Part shown: positions 26,501 through 35,832 of the stretch, piece after piece | How the letters are laid out: the number at the start of each line of letters is the position of its first letter | How positions within the stretch are numbered: position 1 is the stretch's first letter | NCBI RefSeq assembly: GCF_036785885.1 | Contig: NC_092323.1 | Span: 9,370,501-9,434,500, forward strand | From: Coffea arabica | Lineage: Eukaryota > Streptophyta > Magnoliopsida > Gentianales > Rubiaceae | Length of the DNA: 64,000 nucleotides | Reading direction: 5' to 3' | Notes under the pieces: model-generated | The model's database searches: none | What the model was told of the DNA's origin: nothing | The model's input: the letters and a program-made list of their open reading frames with translations, nothing else | Position numbers and translations under genes: made by a program

Positions 26501-29500
26501 AGTTTTGACACTCCCAATGAACCTGTGGGAAGAGCATTAGACAAGTACTTGGAGCAAATACCTCACTGGGTGTGGCTTTCTTGGATTCCACAACTGTTAC
26601 TTTCCTTGCAAAGAACTGAAGCTCCACACTGCAAACTTGTTTTGCTAAAAGTTGCCACTGTCTTTCCTCAGGTAAATATTAGGTTGATTTTGGATAGGTA
26701 AGTGATTCTTATTTTCCTCAACAATATTTTGACTGGCTTTAAATGTTAGGCTTTGTATTACTGGCTGCGCACATATCTGCTTGAGCGTCGTGATGTCGCA
26801 AACAAATCTGAATATGGTAGAATAACTATGGCTCAGCAAAGAATGCAGCAAAATGCATCTGGTCCTGGTACATCTGGTTCAATTGGCTTGGTTGATGGAA
26901 ATGCAAGAGTGGCTGGTCAGGGTGGAGGTCAGTTGGCATCTGATAATCAGCTTCATCAGGTAAATCAGTCTGGTGGAGGTGTTGGATCTCATGAAGGAAG
27001 TAACACTCAGGTGCAAGAACCTGAAAGGTCAGCAGCTGTTGAAGGGAACATGCCTGGGACTGACCAATCATTACATCAGAGTTCATCATCAAATGATGCT
27101 GGTCAGAATGCATTAAGGCGTAATGGTGCTTTGAGTTTGGTTGCTTCTGCTGCGAGTGCTTTCGATGCTGCAAAAGACATAATGGAGACCCTGCGGAGTA
27201 AACACACTAATCTGGCTAGTGAACTTGAGGTACTTATTTTGACCTTTCCTGTTAGACGTTCATTTCTTTAATCATCTTTTGGCTTTTTCTTTTTTCTTTT
27301 TTGAGAAATATGCAGGTTTCTCTGCTGTTGTCTCTCTTTAGTGAATTTACCATAAAATAGAAAAGGCTGTTGATCTTGTAATATTTTCCTTGCAGATTTT
27401 GCTCACAGAAATTGGTTCACGGTTTGTTACCTTGCCTGAAGAAAGACTACTGGCAGTCGTTAATGCTCTCCTTCACCGTTGTTACAAGTATCCTACTGCT
27501 ACTACTGCTGAAGTTCCACAATCTCTTAAGAAGGAGCTTTCTGGTGTTTGCCGAGCCTGCTTTTCAGCAGACGCTGTAAACAAGCATGTAGAATTTGTGA
27601 GAGAGTACAAGCAGGAGTTTGAACGTGATCTTGATCCAGAAAGTACGGCAACATTTCCTGCCACCCTTTCTGAATTGACTGAACGACTGAAACACTGGAA
27701 AAATATCCTCCAGAGCAATGTTGAGGATCGATTTCCGGCTGTTTTGAAGCTGGAGGACGAGAGCAGGGTGTTAAGGGACTTTCATGTAGTTGATGTGGAA
27801 GTTCCAGGGCAGTATTTTACTGATCAGGTATGAACCTGCATACATGGCACGTGGAATGGTTGTTTTACACAACCTACAGCAGTGTATTCTAGTTTTGAAC
27901 TGCTAGCTGTTATCTGAAGAAGAGACTTATGCTTCTATTCTTTTATATGTTAGCTCTGTCAAATTTAGCTTCATGTTGCTCTTTTTGAGGAAGTCATATT
28001 TGAAGTTTAATGAGGGAGAAGCTTATACTTGTATGATTTGTTGATTACCTTCTCTCTCACTCTCTCTCGCTCTCTCTCTCTCATAGGAGGTGGCACCTGA
28101 TCATACAGTAAAGCTAGACAGAGTGGGAGCAGATATTCCAATTGTGAGAAGGCATGGCAGCAGTTTCCGGAGGTTGACTCTTATAGGTTCTGATGGCTCT
28201 CAGCGTCATTTTATTGTTCAGACATCATTGACTCCTAATGCTAGAAGTGATGAACGTATCTTGCAACTTTTCCGTGTTATGAACCGAATGTTTGATAAGC
28301 ACAAGGAGTCGAGACGTCGCCACATATGCATTCACACACCTATAATAATACCTGTGTGGTCACAGGTGATGATCTTTGATGAAATTTCTGTTGTTGATTC
28401 TCTTTCTCTTGCTGTTACTTCAATAGCACATGGTATTTTAATTGAAAATCAGAATTGATTATTTTGACCTGATTGTAGTTCTTTTAGCTTTAAAATAATA
28501 ACATCTCTCATTTTCTGATGTAGGTCCGAATGGTGGAAGATGATTTGATGTACAGCACCTTCCTTGAGGTATATGAGAACTATTGTGCAAGGAATGACAG
28601 AGAGGCAGACCACCCTATTACCTACTTCAAAGAGCAACTGAACCAAGCTATATCTGGCCAGATATCAGCGGAAGCTGTAGTTGATCTTCGCCTTCAAGCT
28701 TATAATGATATTACAAAAACTCATGTTCCTGATAGCATATTCTCGCAGTATATGTACAAGACTTTATTGAACGGAAACCACTTGTGGGCTTTCAAAAAGC
28801 AATTTGCTATCCAGTTGGCTCTTTCAAGCTTCATGTCTTTCATGCTTCAAATTGGGGGAAGGTCTCCCAACAAGATATTGTTTGCTAAGAACACTGGGAA
28901 AATATTCCAGACTGATTTTCACCCAGCATATGATGCAAATGGTATGATTGAGTTCAATGAACCAGTACCCTTCCGCTTGACAAGGAACTTGCAAGCATTC
29001 TTCTCCCATTTTGGCGTGGAAGGCCTTATTGTCTCTGCCATGTCTGCAGCTGCACAAGCTGTCATCTCACCGAAAGTGAGTTTTTCAATCTAAAGTTATT
29101 TTAGTTTCAGTTGAAAACTCAATATATTTTTGAGTGCTGATTATATGTTGTCTGGAGTATTTTTTGCAGCAAAGTCAGCACTTGTGGCATCATCTTGCAA
29201 TGTTTTTCCGTGACGAACTGTTATCTTGGTCTTGGAGAAAACCGCTGGGGATGCATTTAGGTCCGATGGTTGGTGGAGGTGGTCTGAACCCTGTTGACTT
29301 GAAACAGAAAATTATCACGAATGTTGAGAATGTGATTGGCCGGATCAATGGAATAGCCCCACAGTACGTCTCTGAAGAGGTATGCTTTTTCCTGCTCATG
29401 CTGTGTCCCCTGCTGTTGCTATCTCATGCAGCCCGCTTTTGACGTGTATTTGATGCTATTTTATCTAAATACATGTAGCTTTCCCCCTCAATCCCTGGGT

Positions 29501-29908
29501 CAGAATTCATAATTGGGCTAATAAAAATGATCTTCATTTTCAACTGCTATTGTGACTGTCTTCATACGACTAATTTGGGGCTCTCTCTTATTTATCACAA
29601 TTAATTAAAAAAGAAAAAGTACTGGAGCCGTCTCTTGCCAACATTATTTTTAACAGTGTACAACAGTTTTGAGTGAATGAAGTGATGCCTGCTTTTTTGT
29701 TCCAAAGTCTCTTTGGGCACATGCCAATTTTTTCCATTGACTTGGCCATGAGATTGACCTGGTTGTGTTTTAAATGTTATTCCGTTAGGAGGAGAATGGT
29801 GTAGATCCTCCACAATCAGTCCAGAGAGGTGTGGCTGAGTTAGTTGAAGCTGCCTTGACACCAAGGAATCTGTGCATGATGGATCCAACATGGCATCCTT
29901 GGTTCTGA
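2738..29908 (+). CDS. TRA1: TRA1/TRRAP-like PIKK pseudokinase, SAGA and NuA4 coactivator subunit
   Basis: A complete gene of 35 coding exons. All junctions keep phase and sum to 11,718 nt, or 3905 residues, which matches the ~3,800-3,900 of plant TRA1A/TRA1B. The start MSPVQNFEQHS and the end MMDPTWHPWF are the family's termini. Family knowledge: Tra1 is the giant scaffold shared by the SAGA and NuA4 histone acetyltransferase complexes, and transcription activators dock on it to recruit acetylation to promoters in the nucleus. Order of domains: HEAT/TPR-like helical solenoid (about 1-2550), FAT (about 2600-3250), a Gly/Gln/Ser-rich linker (3240-3345), PI3K-like domain (about 3520-3800) and FATC (about 3870-3905). 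The kinase lacks catalytic residues, as expected. Odd points: a GC-AG intron after exon 16, a duplicated acceptor before exon 28, and a candidate cassette exon in intron 18. Exon coordinates are in the four block entries. Confidence 0.97.
8568..9011. mobile_element. Stowaway-like MITE in TRA1 intron 8
   Basis: The left end CTCCCACTGTCCCAAAAAG and the right end reading GGGATGGAGGGAG are diverged copies of the Stowaway terminus CTCCCTCCGTCCC in inverted orientation. The flanks are TA on the left and CA on the right, a decayed TA target duplication. Length 444 bp, no coding capacity. It sits wholly inside the intron. Confidence 0.65.
15748..15871 (+). other. TRA1: GC-AG intron in TRA1 (intron 16)
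   Basis: The only phase-consistent join between exon 16 (…PKIAA) and exon 17 (IIELFHLLP) needs the donor G|GCAAGT at 15747/15748. GCAAGT is the classic non-canonical GC donor, otherwise perfectly matched to U1. The acceptor is TTCTTGCAG. Reading through the intron meets a stop codon after 20 codons. Confidence 0.8.
17521..17559 (+). repeat. Compound (TC)n(TA)n microsatellite in TRA1 intron 18
   Basis: Eleven or so TC units run directly into eight or so TA units. It lies just upstream of a T-rich run and the candidate cassette exon at 17594-17737, so the TC part could also act as a polypyrimidine tract. Confidence 0.85.
17594..17737 (+). other. Candidate in-frame cassette exon in TRA1 intron 18
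   Basis: A 144-nt stretch between a T-run plus AG (GCGGAG at 17588-17593) and a donor GAAG|GTAAAG. It is open in TRA1 phase 0 for 48 codons and is phase-symmetric (0/0), so inclusion would keep the reading frame between NLVQ and VKESKW. The peptide is not part of the TRA1 proteins I know. It may be chance or a captured fragment. Confidence 0.25.
19537..20200. mobile_element. Foldback-like transposon remnant in TRA1 intron 21
   Basis: The left end TTGGGCTTTGTTTGGATTAG resembles the terminus of the 1261-2301 element. The interior again runs from a pyrimidine-rich half (19740-19825) to a purine-rich half (19925-20090), and it shares a GCGACCAGA motif at 19913-19921. No matching inverted right end was found. 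Instead a GTTTTTGGGAG…ATATGAAAAACTTG block near 20152-20196 repeats the left subterminal block (19550-19602) in direct orientation, so the element looks rearranged. The right limit is approximate. Confidence 0.5.
24545..27827 (+). other. TRA1: TRA1 exons 27-31 (residues 2600-3519, FAT domain and linker)
   Basis: Exons: 24545-25840, 26029-26289, 26381-26671, 26750-27229, 27396-27827. Exon 27 (432 codons) carries the most conserved FAT block, with KDYHKKQQGHRPNVVQALLE and the Trp-rich repeats WQRAQSLFYQAM and WRLRTPDEWDNM. Exon 30 changes to a Gln/Gly/Ser/Asn-rich low-complexity linker (QQRMQQNASG onward), which is probably disordered and links FAT to the kinase-like domain. The acceptor of exon 28 exists in two tandem copies, described separately. 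Confidence 0.92.
25947..26036 (+). repeat. Tandemly duplicated 3' splice site before TRA1 exon 28
   Basis: A 36-bp block, including a polypyrimidine stretch, CAG and the first exon bases GAGGCCTT, occurs at 25947-25982 and again at 26001-26036 (period 54, three differences). Both copies end in a usable acceptor: CAG|GAGGCC at 25974/25975 and at 26028/26029. The second is the conserved one. Confidence 0.9.
28049..28086 (+). repeat. CT microsatellite forming the acceptor tract of TRA1 intron 31
   Basis: A (CT)n run interrupted by CA and CG ends directly in CATAG|GAGGTG, so the microsatellite is the polypyrimidine tract of exon 32. Confidence 0.85.
28087..29908 (+). other. TRA1: TRA1 exons 32-35 (residues 3520-3905, pseudokinase and FATC)
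   Basis: Exons: 28087-28365, 28524-29075, 29170-29379, 29789-29908 (TGA at 29906-29908). The N-lobe keeps the GSDGSQRHFIVQ strand. The catalytic-loop position reads GGRSPNKI and the activation-loop position TDFHPAYD, so the Asp/Asn and DFG residues of active PIKKs are absent. The last 39 residues form the FATC tail ending in HPWF. Intron 34 (29380-29788) is the last one. Confidence 0.93.
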
Positions 29909-30923
29909 GTAGTTGAAGATTTGTAAATTTAGCTGTCTTATGTACATGGAGGAAGCTTGATGTAGTGTAGCTTCTCGAGATTATCATGTAAATATTGCTA
30001 GCAACTCACAGTATATGGTGATTATCGTGCAGAATAGCATTATATATTTTTTGCTAGACTCTATATTGGAAATAACGGTTATCTTTTGGGGAATAGCATT
30101 ATATGTTTATTTAGCTCAACTCTCTTTGGATATATTCTTTCCAGCCCATTTTATTAATCTTGATTTCTATTTTAGTTTGTGCCAAATTTATTTATCATGG
30201 TCTTAAAAGGAAAATGAAAAAAGACTTAAACAGCTAGCAATGAAAGTAACATTTCACTTATTGAAGGCCGATTCTGGCCGTACTGGTAATCAATCCTCCT
30301 ACTTTTTGTCAAAACTTCATTTCTGCAGAAATTACCTTTATTTCCGAGTGTTAATATTTTTTTTGGGGTATATTCTTTATGTGCCGAATAGGTGAGAACA
30401 CACATTCAACTATTTGCATGAAAATTGATGGCTATGAGACAGCACTCATCTTAGAATTTGGAACTTTAGAGTGAGCACAAATTAGATTTTGCAATTGAAT
30501 ACGCTACCTGGATTCTGTGTAAAATATGTTGCATTTTTAGTAGGATGTGTGACTGCTCACTACGAAAACGATTGCTCTCGCAAATTGTGACATATTAGCT
30601 CAAAAATTCCTTGGCTCCTCGTTAACCAAAGGCTATGTTTCATTCACTTCTCAACAGAAGCTTACTTCCGTCACCAAACACCTAGAGGCCAAATGATCTT
30701 TTAGCACCAGTTTTGACTCAAAACAACTTTAAGAAATTGTAAACCAAAACATAATAATATCGCAAGAGATAAAACTGAATTGATGAGTATTGTAGTATTC
30801 CAGAAACAAGTTCAAACGAATAGGTCAACGAGAAGACAGAGAACAGAAATGATGCTGTCGCGAGCAAGACAACCAAGAATTCCATCATGACAAAACAACC
30901 AACAATGAACTAACTGGAGAAAT
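29909..30923. other. Convergent spacer between TRA1 and the next minus-strand gene
   Basis: It holds the 3' UTRs of both converging genes; AT-rich sequence after 29909 would be the TRA1 3' UTR. No coding frame, inverted-repeat element or other structure was recognised between 30200 and 30850. Confidence 0.5.
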
Positions 30924-32283
30924 TCAGTCATCAGGGAAGCGAAGGTGTTTCCCTTTTGGTGTTGGCAAGCCCTTCAATTTCAAGACGCTTGGCGAAGCAG
31001 TTGATGCCGATTCACTCTGTAGACCACAAACTTCCTCCTCTCCTTCGAGCTCGTCATCACTGTTGTAGACAAACCGAGTGTGCTTGCCAGCAAATTCTCC
31101 CATAGTCCCCTCACCATTCACACGGATCTTGCTGATTGCATCACACAGTTCATCAACCAATTCTAAATCATCTTCCTTTTCTTCTTCTTCATCATAATAG
31201 TAGTCATTGTCGCACTCCTCTTCAACTCCATCAAGGCCTTCCTCATCGTCTTCTTCTAGATCATCTATAGTACTTGCATTAACCTGAATGGACCAAATAG
31301 ATGAATCATCATCATCAGTGGTTGCCCTTTCTTTGCCTTCGCTCTCTCCCCCTTGGTACGTCACCCCAGATGAACATTCAGATCCTTCTGATTTTTCAGA
31401 AAAATCCAGTATCAGAGACCTTGTAATCATCGAACTCTTGTCGGACTGATTGCCCTCTTGTTTCTTTCCATCAAAAATCTCACTAACCATCTATATAAAC
31501 ATTCCAAAAAACAAAAAAGGTATGAATTAAAAAAAAGGCCATATAAAGACGAAGAATACAAGAAAATACAAATTTAGTTTCTCTTAATTTAAAAAGAATA
31601 AAAAAGTTTAGAAGATGAAAAAACCTGAGAAATGATAAAATTTTCTTCTACAGGAGATTGGGTTAAGGAAGCCAACCCACTGGTGTGGGAACTGCCATTG
31701 GCAGAGAGGTTCAGGATTTGTGGGGTATTCGCTGGTGTAGGGGCTGCAAGAGTCAAAGGAGAATTAATGAAGGCTTGGAGGTGGAGGAAAGGCCTATTTT
31801 CCGAAGACAATTTGGAGAGCTCAGCCTCTTCTTCAACTTTCTGCAGTAAAGTCTTGACTTGCCCCCTCAAAAGTGCTTCCCCTGAACCAGGAGTGCCATC
31901 ATGCTTCGCTCTGCTGCTAAATCTTTTCTTGGACATGGCTGACGATGGGGTCTCCAAACTTCCCATTGCAAGCCCAACTATTGGAGAATCATTGGTGATA
32001 TCAATCAGGGCTGAGCGATCTTGCTGCTTCCCGTTCTTTCTGTGTCTTGATTTTGTCAGACCAGTTTCAGATTCTTCAATTTTCCCTGAAGAAACAAGAA
32101 AAATCAAAATTAAGTCCTTAAATTTATTATCCCAGAATCTCTTATTTTGCACAGAGGAAAGAAAAATGGAATTGAACTGTTATATTTACTTAATGTGGAA
32201 ACGCTAGTAGCACTGCTGTTTGCGGCAGCAGCGGACAAGGTTTGTGATCTTGTGACTCTTCTCGTCGATGATGGAGTCTCCAT
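30924..32283 (-). CDS. Acidic, probably nuclear protein of unknown function
   Basis: Three exons on the minus strand: 32283-32190, 32085-31625 and 31490-30924. All junctions are GT-AG and phase-consistent, giving 373 residues. The start is METPSSTRRVTRSQ, a basic N-terminus. Residues ~50-75 contain SALIDITNDSPIVGLAMGSL and 95-120 a GSGEALLRGQVKTLLQKVEE helix. The middle is Ser/Thr-Pro-rich (TPANTP). The long acidic run (DDLEEDDEEG … DEEEEKEDD) lies at about 260-290, and a basic C-terminal tail reads PTPKGKHLRF. No catalytic or membrane features. Basic ends with an acidic core suggest a chromatin or nuclear protein (inference). I do not recognise a named family. Conserved-looking motifs and clean splicing argue that it is real. 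It converges on TRA1. Confidence 0.8.
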
Positions 32284-33752
32284 TGGAATTGCGGAAAACC
32301 AAGAGGAAAAAAAAAAAAAGAAATAAGAAGATTACGTCTTGGCTGCAGAAAAAATTGAACTTTTCCGATGAGGGATGAAAGCAGATGGATGGACACAAAT
32401 TGTAAGAAAGGAAGAAGGAGATGTTTTGTGGGCAGAAAGGTGATGGTCTTATACAAATATTAATTGAGAAATATAGGGTTGGGACTTCGGAGACGGAAAA
32501 TGTGACCGTTAGAGCGTGATAAGGCGGCGTTACGTAACTAGCCGTTGAGATTTGAATGGAGGCAGAGGCAGGGCAGGCCTGGAGCTACTACCCATTTATC
32601 TGGTTTTACTGGGCACGTCGTGATCGTTGGATGCTCAGAGCCCAGTCCCAAATGGGCATGTCATTTACAGCCCAATAGTTCAAGTCTGCGAATTGGAGAC
32701 CGCGACGTCCCATCAGACAATGCCCAGTACTTATTTGATATTCCTATTTATTTCCCGAACAAAAAGGCAAAAGGAAATCTGGGAATTGTTTCACACACCT
32801 GTCTAAAGACAGATACAGCCTGTCCTTTACTTTCCTGTCCATCTTCTGGACCAACTAATTTCCTTGCTCACTACTACGGCCCTCTTTACAATTTGTGTCA
32901 ATAATGCCTTTCAATATTTGCCAAATCCCACAGGAATTTGGCGCATAAAGCTTTTTTTTTTTTATTATGCATAATGTGACCAATTATTTATTATTAGTAA
33001 AATCAGGTATAGAATTTCAATTGGACTGCATTTTACTTGGAGCATGCACAAATTTTATTTTGCTTTATTTTTTCGAATAAAAATATATTTCTCGACCGTT
33101 TTTTCAGTTCACATGTATTATTGAAACTTTACGATACATTTTTTTTTTCTACAAAAATTCTAAAAAAACAGACGGGCTATTAACATCGCGCAAGCCAGCT
33201 GTCTCTGAGAAGGCAATTATCTGTCTTCCACCTCCGTACTGGATGCATGATCATCATATATATATATGTATACTTACTGTACAATGGATGACATGTAGTA
33301 AGTAATAATGATGCATGTACTCGAAAAACAATAAAGGAGTGTGACAGCTAGGGCGTGGACCGTGGAGACAGTGTGGGTCGCCGGGGTTTGTTTCTGACAT
33401 TTGATCAGAGTCAGACCTACCTGCCCGCCCTGGTAAAGCTAAACATTTGTCCACCTGATTTATTCAAAGCTCACCGGCTAGTTGTACCATTTTGGATTTG
33501 GTGGGACACCCACACCACTTGAAATTGGATACTGTTAAAAGAGTGGCATCATAATTAAATAAGATTTTTCTCTCTGATGAATGTCCAGTTTTTTATGAAT
33601 ACATTTATCATGTGAATTCATACAATTTTTTTTTTAATTAAACAATTTAACATATGAACTGCACCTTATTAGGGAGTGTTCACTGGGCATTTGCTTGACA
33701 GATCTATAAGGGGATTTTCTCATAATTAAATACTTGAGTCGTCACACACACG
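32284..33752. other. Upstream region of the acidic-protein gene and AT-rich spacer
   Basis: The first ~250 bases would be leader and promoter of the minus-strand gene. A plus-strand open frame at 32545-32904 has no domain or splice support. The rest is AT-rich (poly-T runs near 32950 and 33140) with nothing recognised. Confidence 0.45.
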
Positions 33753-33942
33753 GAGTATGCTTGGATAAGTTATTATTTGAAAAAAAATTAATTATGTTAT
33801 AAATACATTTTTGGCCTCACAAATCCCAATCACTTTTTTATCTTCCCAACCACCTTTTTATCTCACATACATCACATCACAAAAGTGCTACAGTAAATAT
33901 CTCAAATAAATCATCCAAATAAACTCTTATCCAAACAAACTC
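33753..33942. mobile_element. Short MITE with GAGT…TTGGATAAG ends
   Basis: The left end GAGTATGCTTGGATAAG and the reverse complement of the right end, GAGTTTGTTTGGATAAG, agree over about 28 bp with few mismatches. The interior is AT-rich, 190 bp in all, without coding capacity. I could not define a target-site duplication, so the superfamily is open. Confidence 0.6.
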
Positions 33943-34041
33943 ACTATTGATATTCGAATAAGCTGTTATTAGATGGATGCTCACAATTATTTTTAGCTCT
34001 TGAATTGCAAAATAGCTTTTTTATTATTGCTATTGACAAAT

Positions 34042-34558
34042 GCGAGTGGTTAGATCTAAACTATCATTTAATAATTACAACATAGCTTTCAAAAGAGTAG
34101 AGTGTTACGCTGCCAACTGTGGTTGACCAAGGCATTGACTTGAAATGACCATGTCCTATGATTTCTTTTTAATAATTACTGTATTACTTTTTCAATTTGT
34201 AATTTTTTGGAAACTGCCCTTTCTAAATTAAGCTAGAAACCATAAAATCATAGGACATGGTCATTTCAAGTCAATGCCTTGGTCAACCACAGTTGGCAGC
34301 GTAACACTCTACTCTTTTGAAAGCTATGTTGTAATTATTACAACATAGCGAGTGGTTAGATCTAAACTATCATTTAATAATTACAACATAGCTTTCAAAA
34401 GAGTAGAGTGTTACGCTGCCAACTGTGGTTGACCAAGGTATTGACTTGAAATGACCATGTCCTATGATTTCTTTTTAATAATTACTGTATTACTTTTTCA
34501 ATTTGTAATTTTTTGGAAACTGCCCTTTCTAAATTAAGCTAGAAACCATAAAATCATA
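34042..34558. repeat. Direct / inverted / direct repeat (triplicated palindrome)
   Basis: The 211-bp block at 34042-34252 recurs at 34348-34558 with one difference by eye (C/T at 34133 against 34439). Between them, 34245-34339 is the reverse complement of the 95-bp core 34070-34164, and therefore also of 34376-34470. Transcripts could fold into a 95-bp stem with an 80-nt or a 36-nt loop. No terminal inverted repeat, target duplication or open frame was seen. It lies about 515 bp beyond the 3' end of the GASA coding region. Confidence 0.9.
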
Positions 34559-35072
34559 ATCCTTCCTTCTGAGAATGGATTAACTACTCCCCTATATATG
34601 CAGATGCTATACGCTGGAGTGAGTAGTTAGTTCATTTAAACGGCCGCTTGGTGTCTTCCCACTAACTAATAAACAAGAATGGATTAGTGAGAAGTGGGAG
34701 GGACGATAGGGACTCGTTTAGCATCGCTCGTAATACTCTCTCATTCTCATCGCTCCTGGCAGGAAATGAATTTGGATCCCCACTCGAGCAGCGTAAATAT
34801 TGAAGAATATGAATTTGGATTTTGGAGTGAAGACCATAAAACCAACACGCCATCAATCAAGAGATTTGAGAATGAGCTAGCTATTGATTCCACTTGATTG
34901 ATACCTACTACAACGATAATAATAGCCTCTCACAACAATGAATATAATTAAATTGGAAGAAAAATATAGATAATATATAATGAGAGCGCTATAGCAGAGG
35001 CTCTCTCTTATTCTTTCTTTATGTGCACACACACTTGTTGTTTTGCAGAGCAAATCCTGAGCGGAGAAGTAC
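34559..35072. other. Spacer downstream of the GASA gene
   Basis: It contains the GASA 3' UTR next to 35072 and otherwise short unassigned sequence. Open frames of 64-129 codons here overlap the repeat or the GASA exon antisense and have no independent support. Confidence 0.4.
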
Positions 35073-35684
35073 TCAAGGACACTTGCGGACAACCTTTCCG
35101 GTGGATTTATTGACTGTGGTGAGCTTGTAATAGCAGGGACAGGCTTCGTAGTTGCCAGAAGTTCCAGGAGGGACGCAGCTGCACTTGGCACAGCAGCTCC
35201 CGCAAGCCCTCTTGCAAAGATTAGGCCTCTTTGTCTTCGAGCATCGATACCCACAAGCAGCACCACAATCTGAATTAGTACACGACAGAATCAAATGAAA
35301 ATCCGCATTGAACCCAGATAGGGAAATCTACTGTGAATGCAAGTTAACGGTATGAGGATTTAAAGTCATGCAAATTCACTGAAGTTCACGGTACCTATCG
35401 GCTTGGGGGCTGGCAGAGGGCTCGGACTTGGACTTGGAATCCCTTTGCTCACCTGCCAAAATTATTCACACAAACGGGTTATTCCAAATTGCCAGAAAAG
35501 GTTGATTCCGCGCTCCATTTTTTTTTTTTGGCCTTCATAAATTCAAAAAGAAGAAGAAGAAGAAGAAGAAAAAGAAAAGGTGGCAGGGCATAAAGGGAGA
35601 TTGTACCACTTGGGCGGCGTCAGTGAGGTGGATCAGCAGAAGAGCACTCAAAATGAGAAAAGCACAGGCTTTGAGAATTGCCAT
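35073..35684 (-). CDS. GASA/snakin secreted cysteine-rich peptide
   Basis: Three exons on the minus strand: 35684-35607, 35452-35395 and 35269-35073, encoding 110 residues. Residues 1-24 are a signal peptide with a Leu/Ile-rich core (FLILSALLLIHL). Residues 25-45 are a short Ser/Pro spacer. Residues 46-110 are the GASA domain with all 12 cysteines in the standard order (C…C…C…C…C…CC…C…C…C.C…C) and the terminal KCP. The family is secreted to the apoplast, often induced by gibberellin, and acts in cell growth or as antimicrobial snakins. Oddity: 17 residues (YYKLTTVNKSTGKVVRK) separate the last two cysteines, about five more than in common members. Intron phases were set by the Asp codon split before the first Cys. 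Confidence 0.93.
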
Positions 35685-35820
35685 CGTCTAAGAAAAACAC
35701 ACAACTACTACTATTATTAGCAGCAAGAAGCTGAGAGCAATGGGCAATATGTAGATGGATTTGCTAATCGCTACAGCTAGTGAGATCAGATGGGATGTGA
35801 GGAAATGAGGGACAGGAGAG

Positions 35821-35832
35821 ATGTATATATAG
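35821..35832 (-). promoter_or_regulatory. Probable TATA box of the GASA gene
   Basis: GCTATATATACA on the minus strand lies about 137 bp upstream of the GASA ATG, a normal distance for a plant gene with a ~100-nt leader. Confidence 0.5.

Noticed and set aside
31488-31490. ATG at the start of the third exon of the acidic-protein gene as the real start
   Set aside because: It lies directly at an acceptor (TATATAG|ATGG) and two upstream in-phase exons with good junctions precede it.
32545-32904. 119-codon plus-strand frame beside the acidic-protein gene
   Set aside because: No domain, no splice context, and it overlaps the expected promoter of the minus-strand gene.
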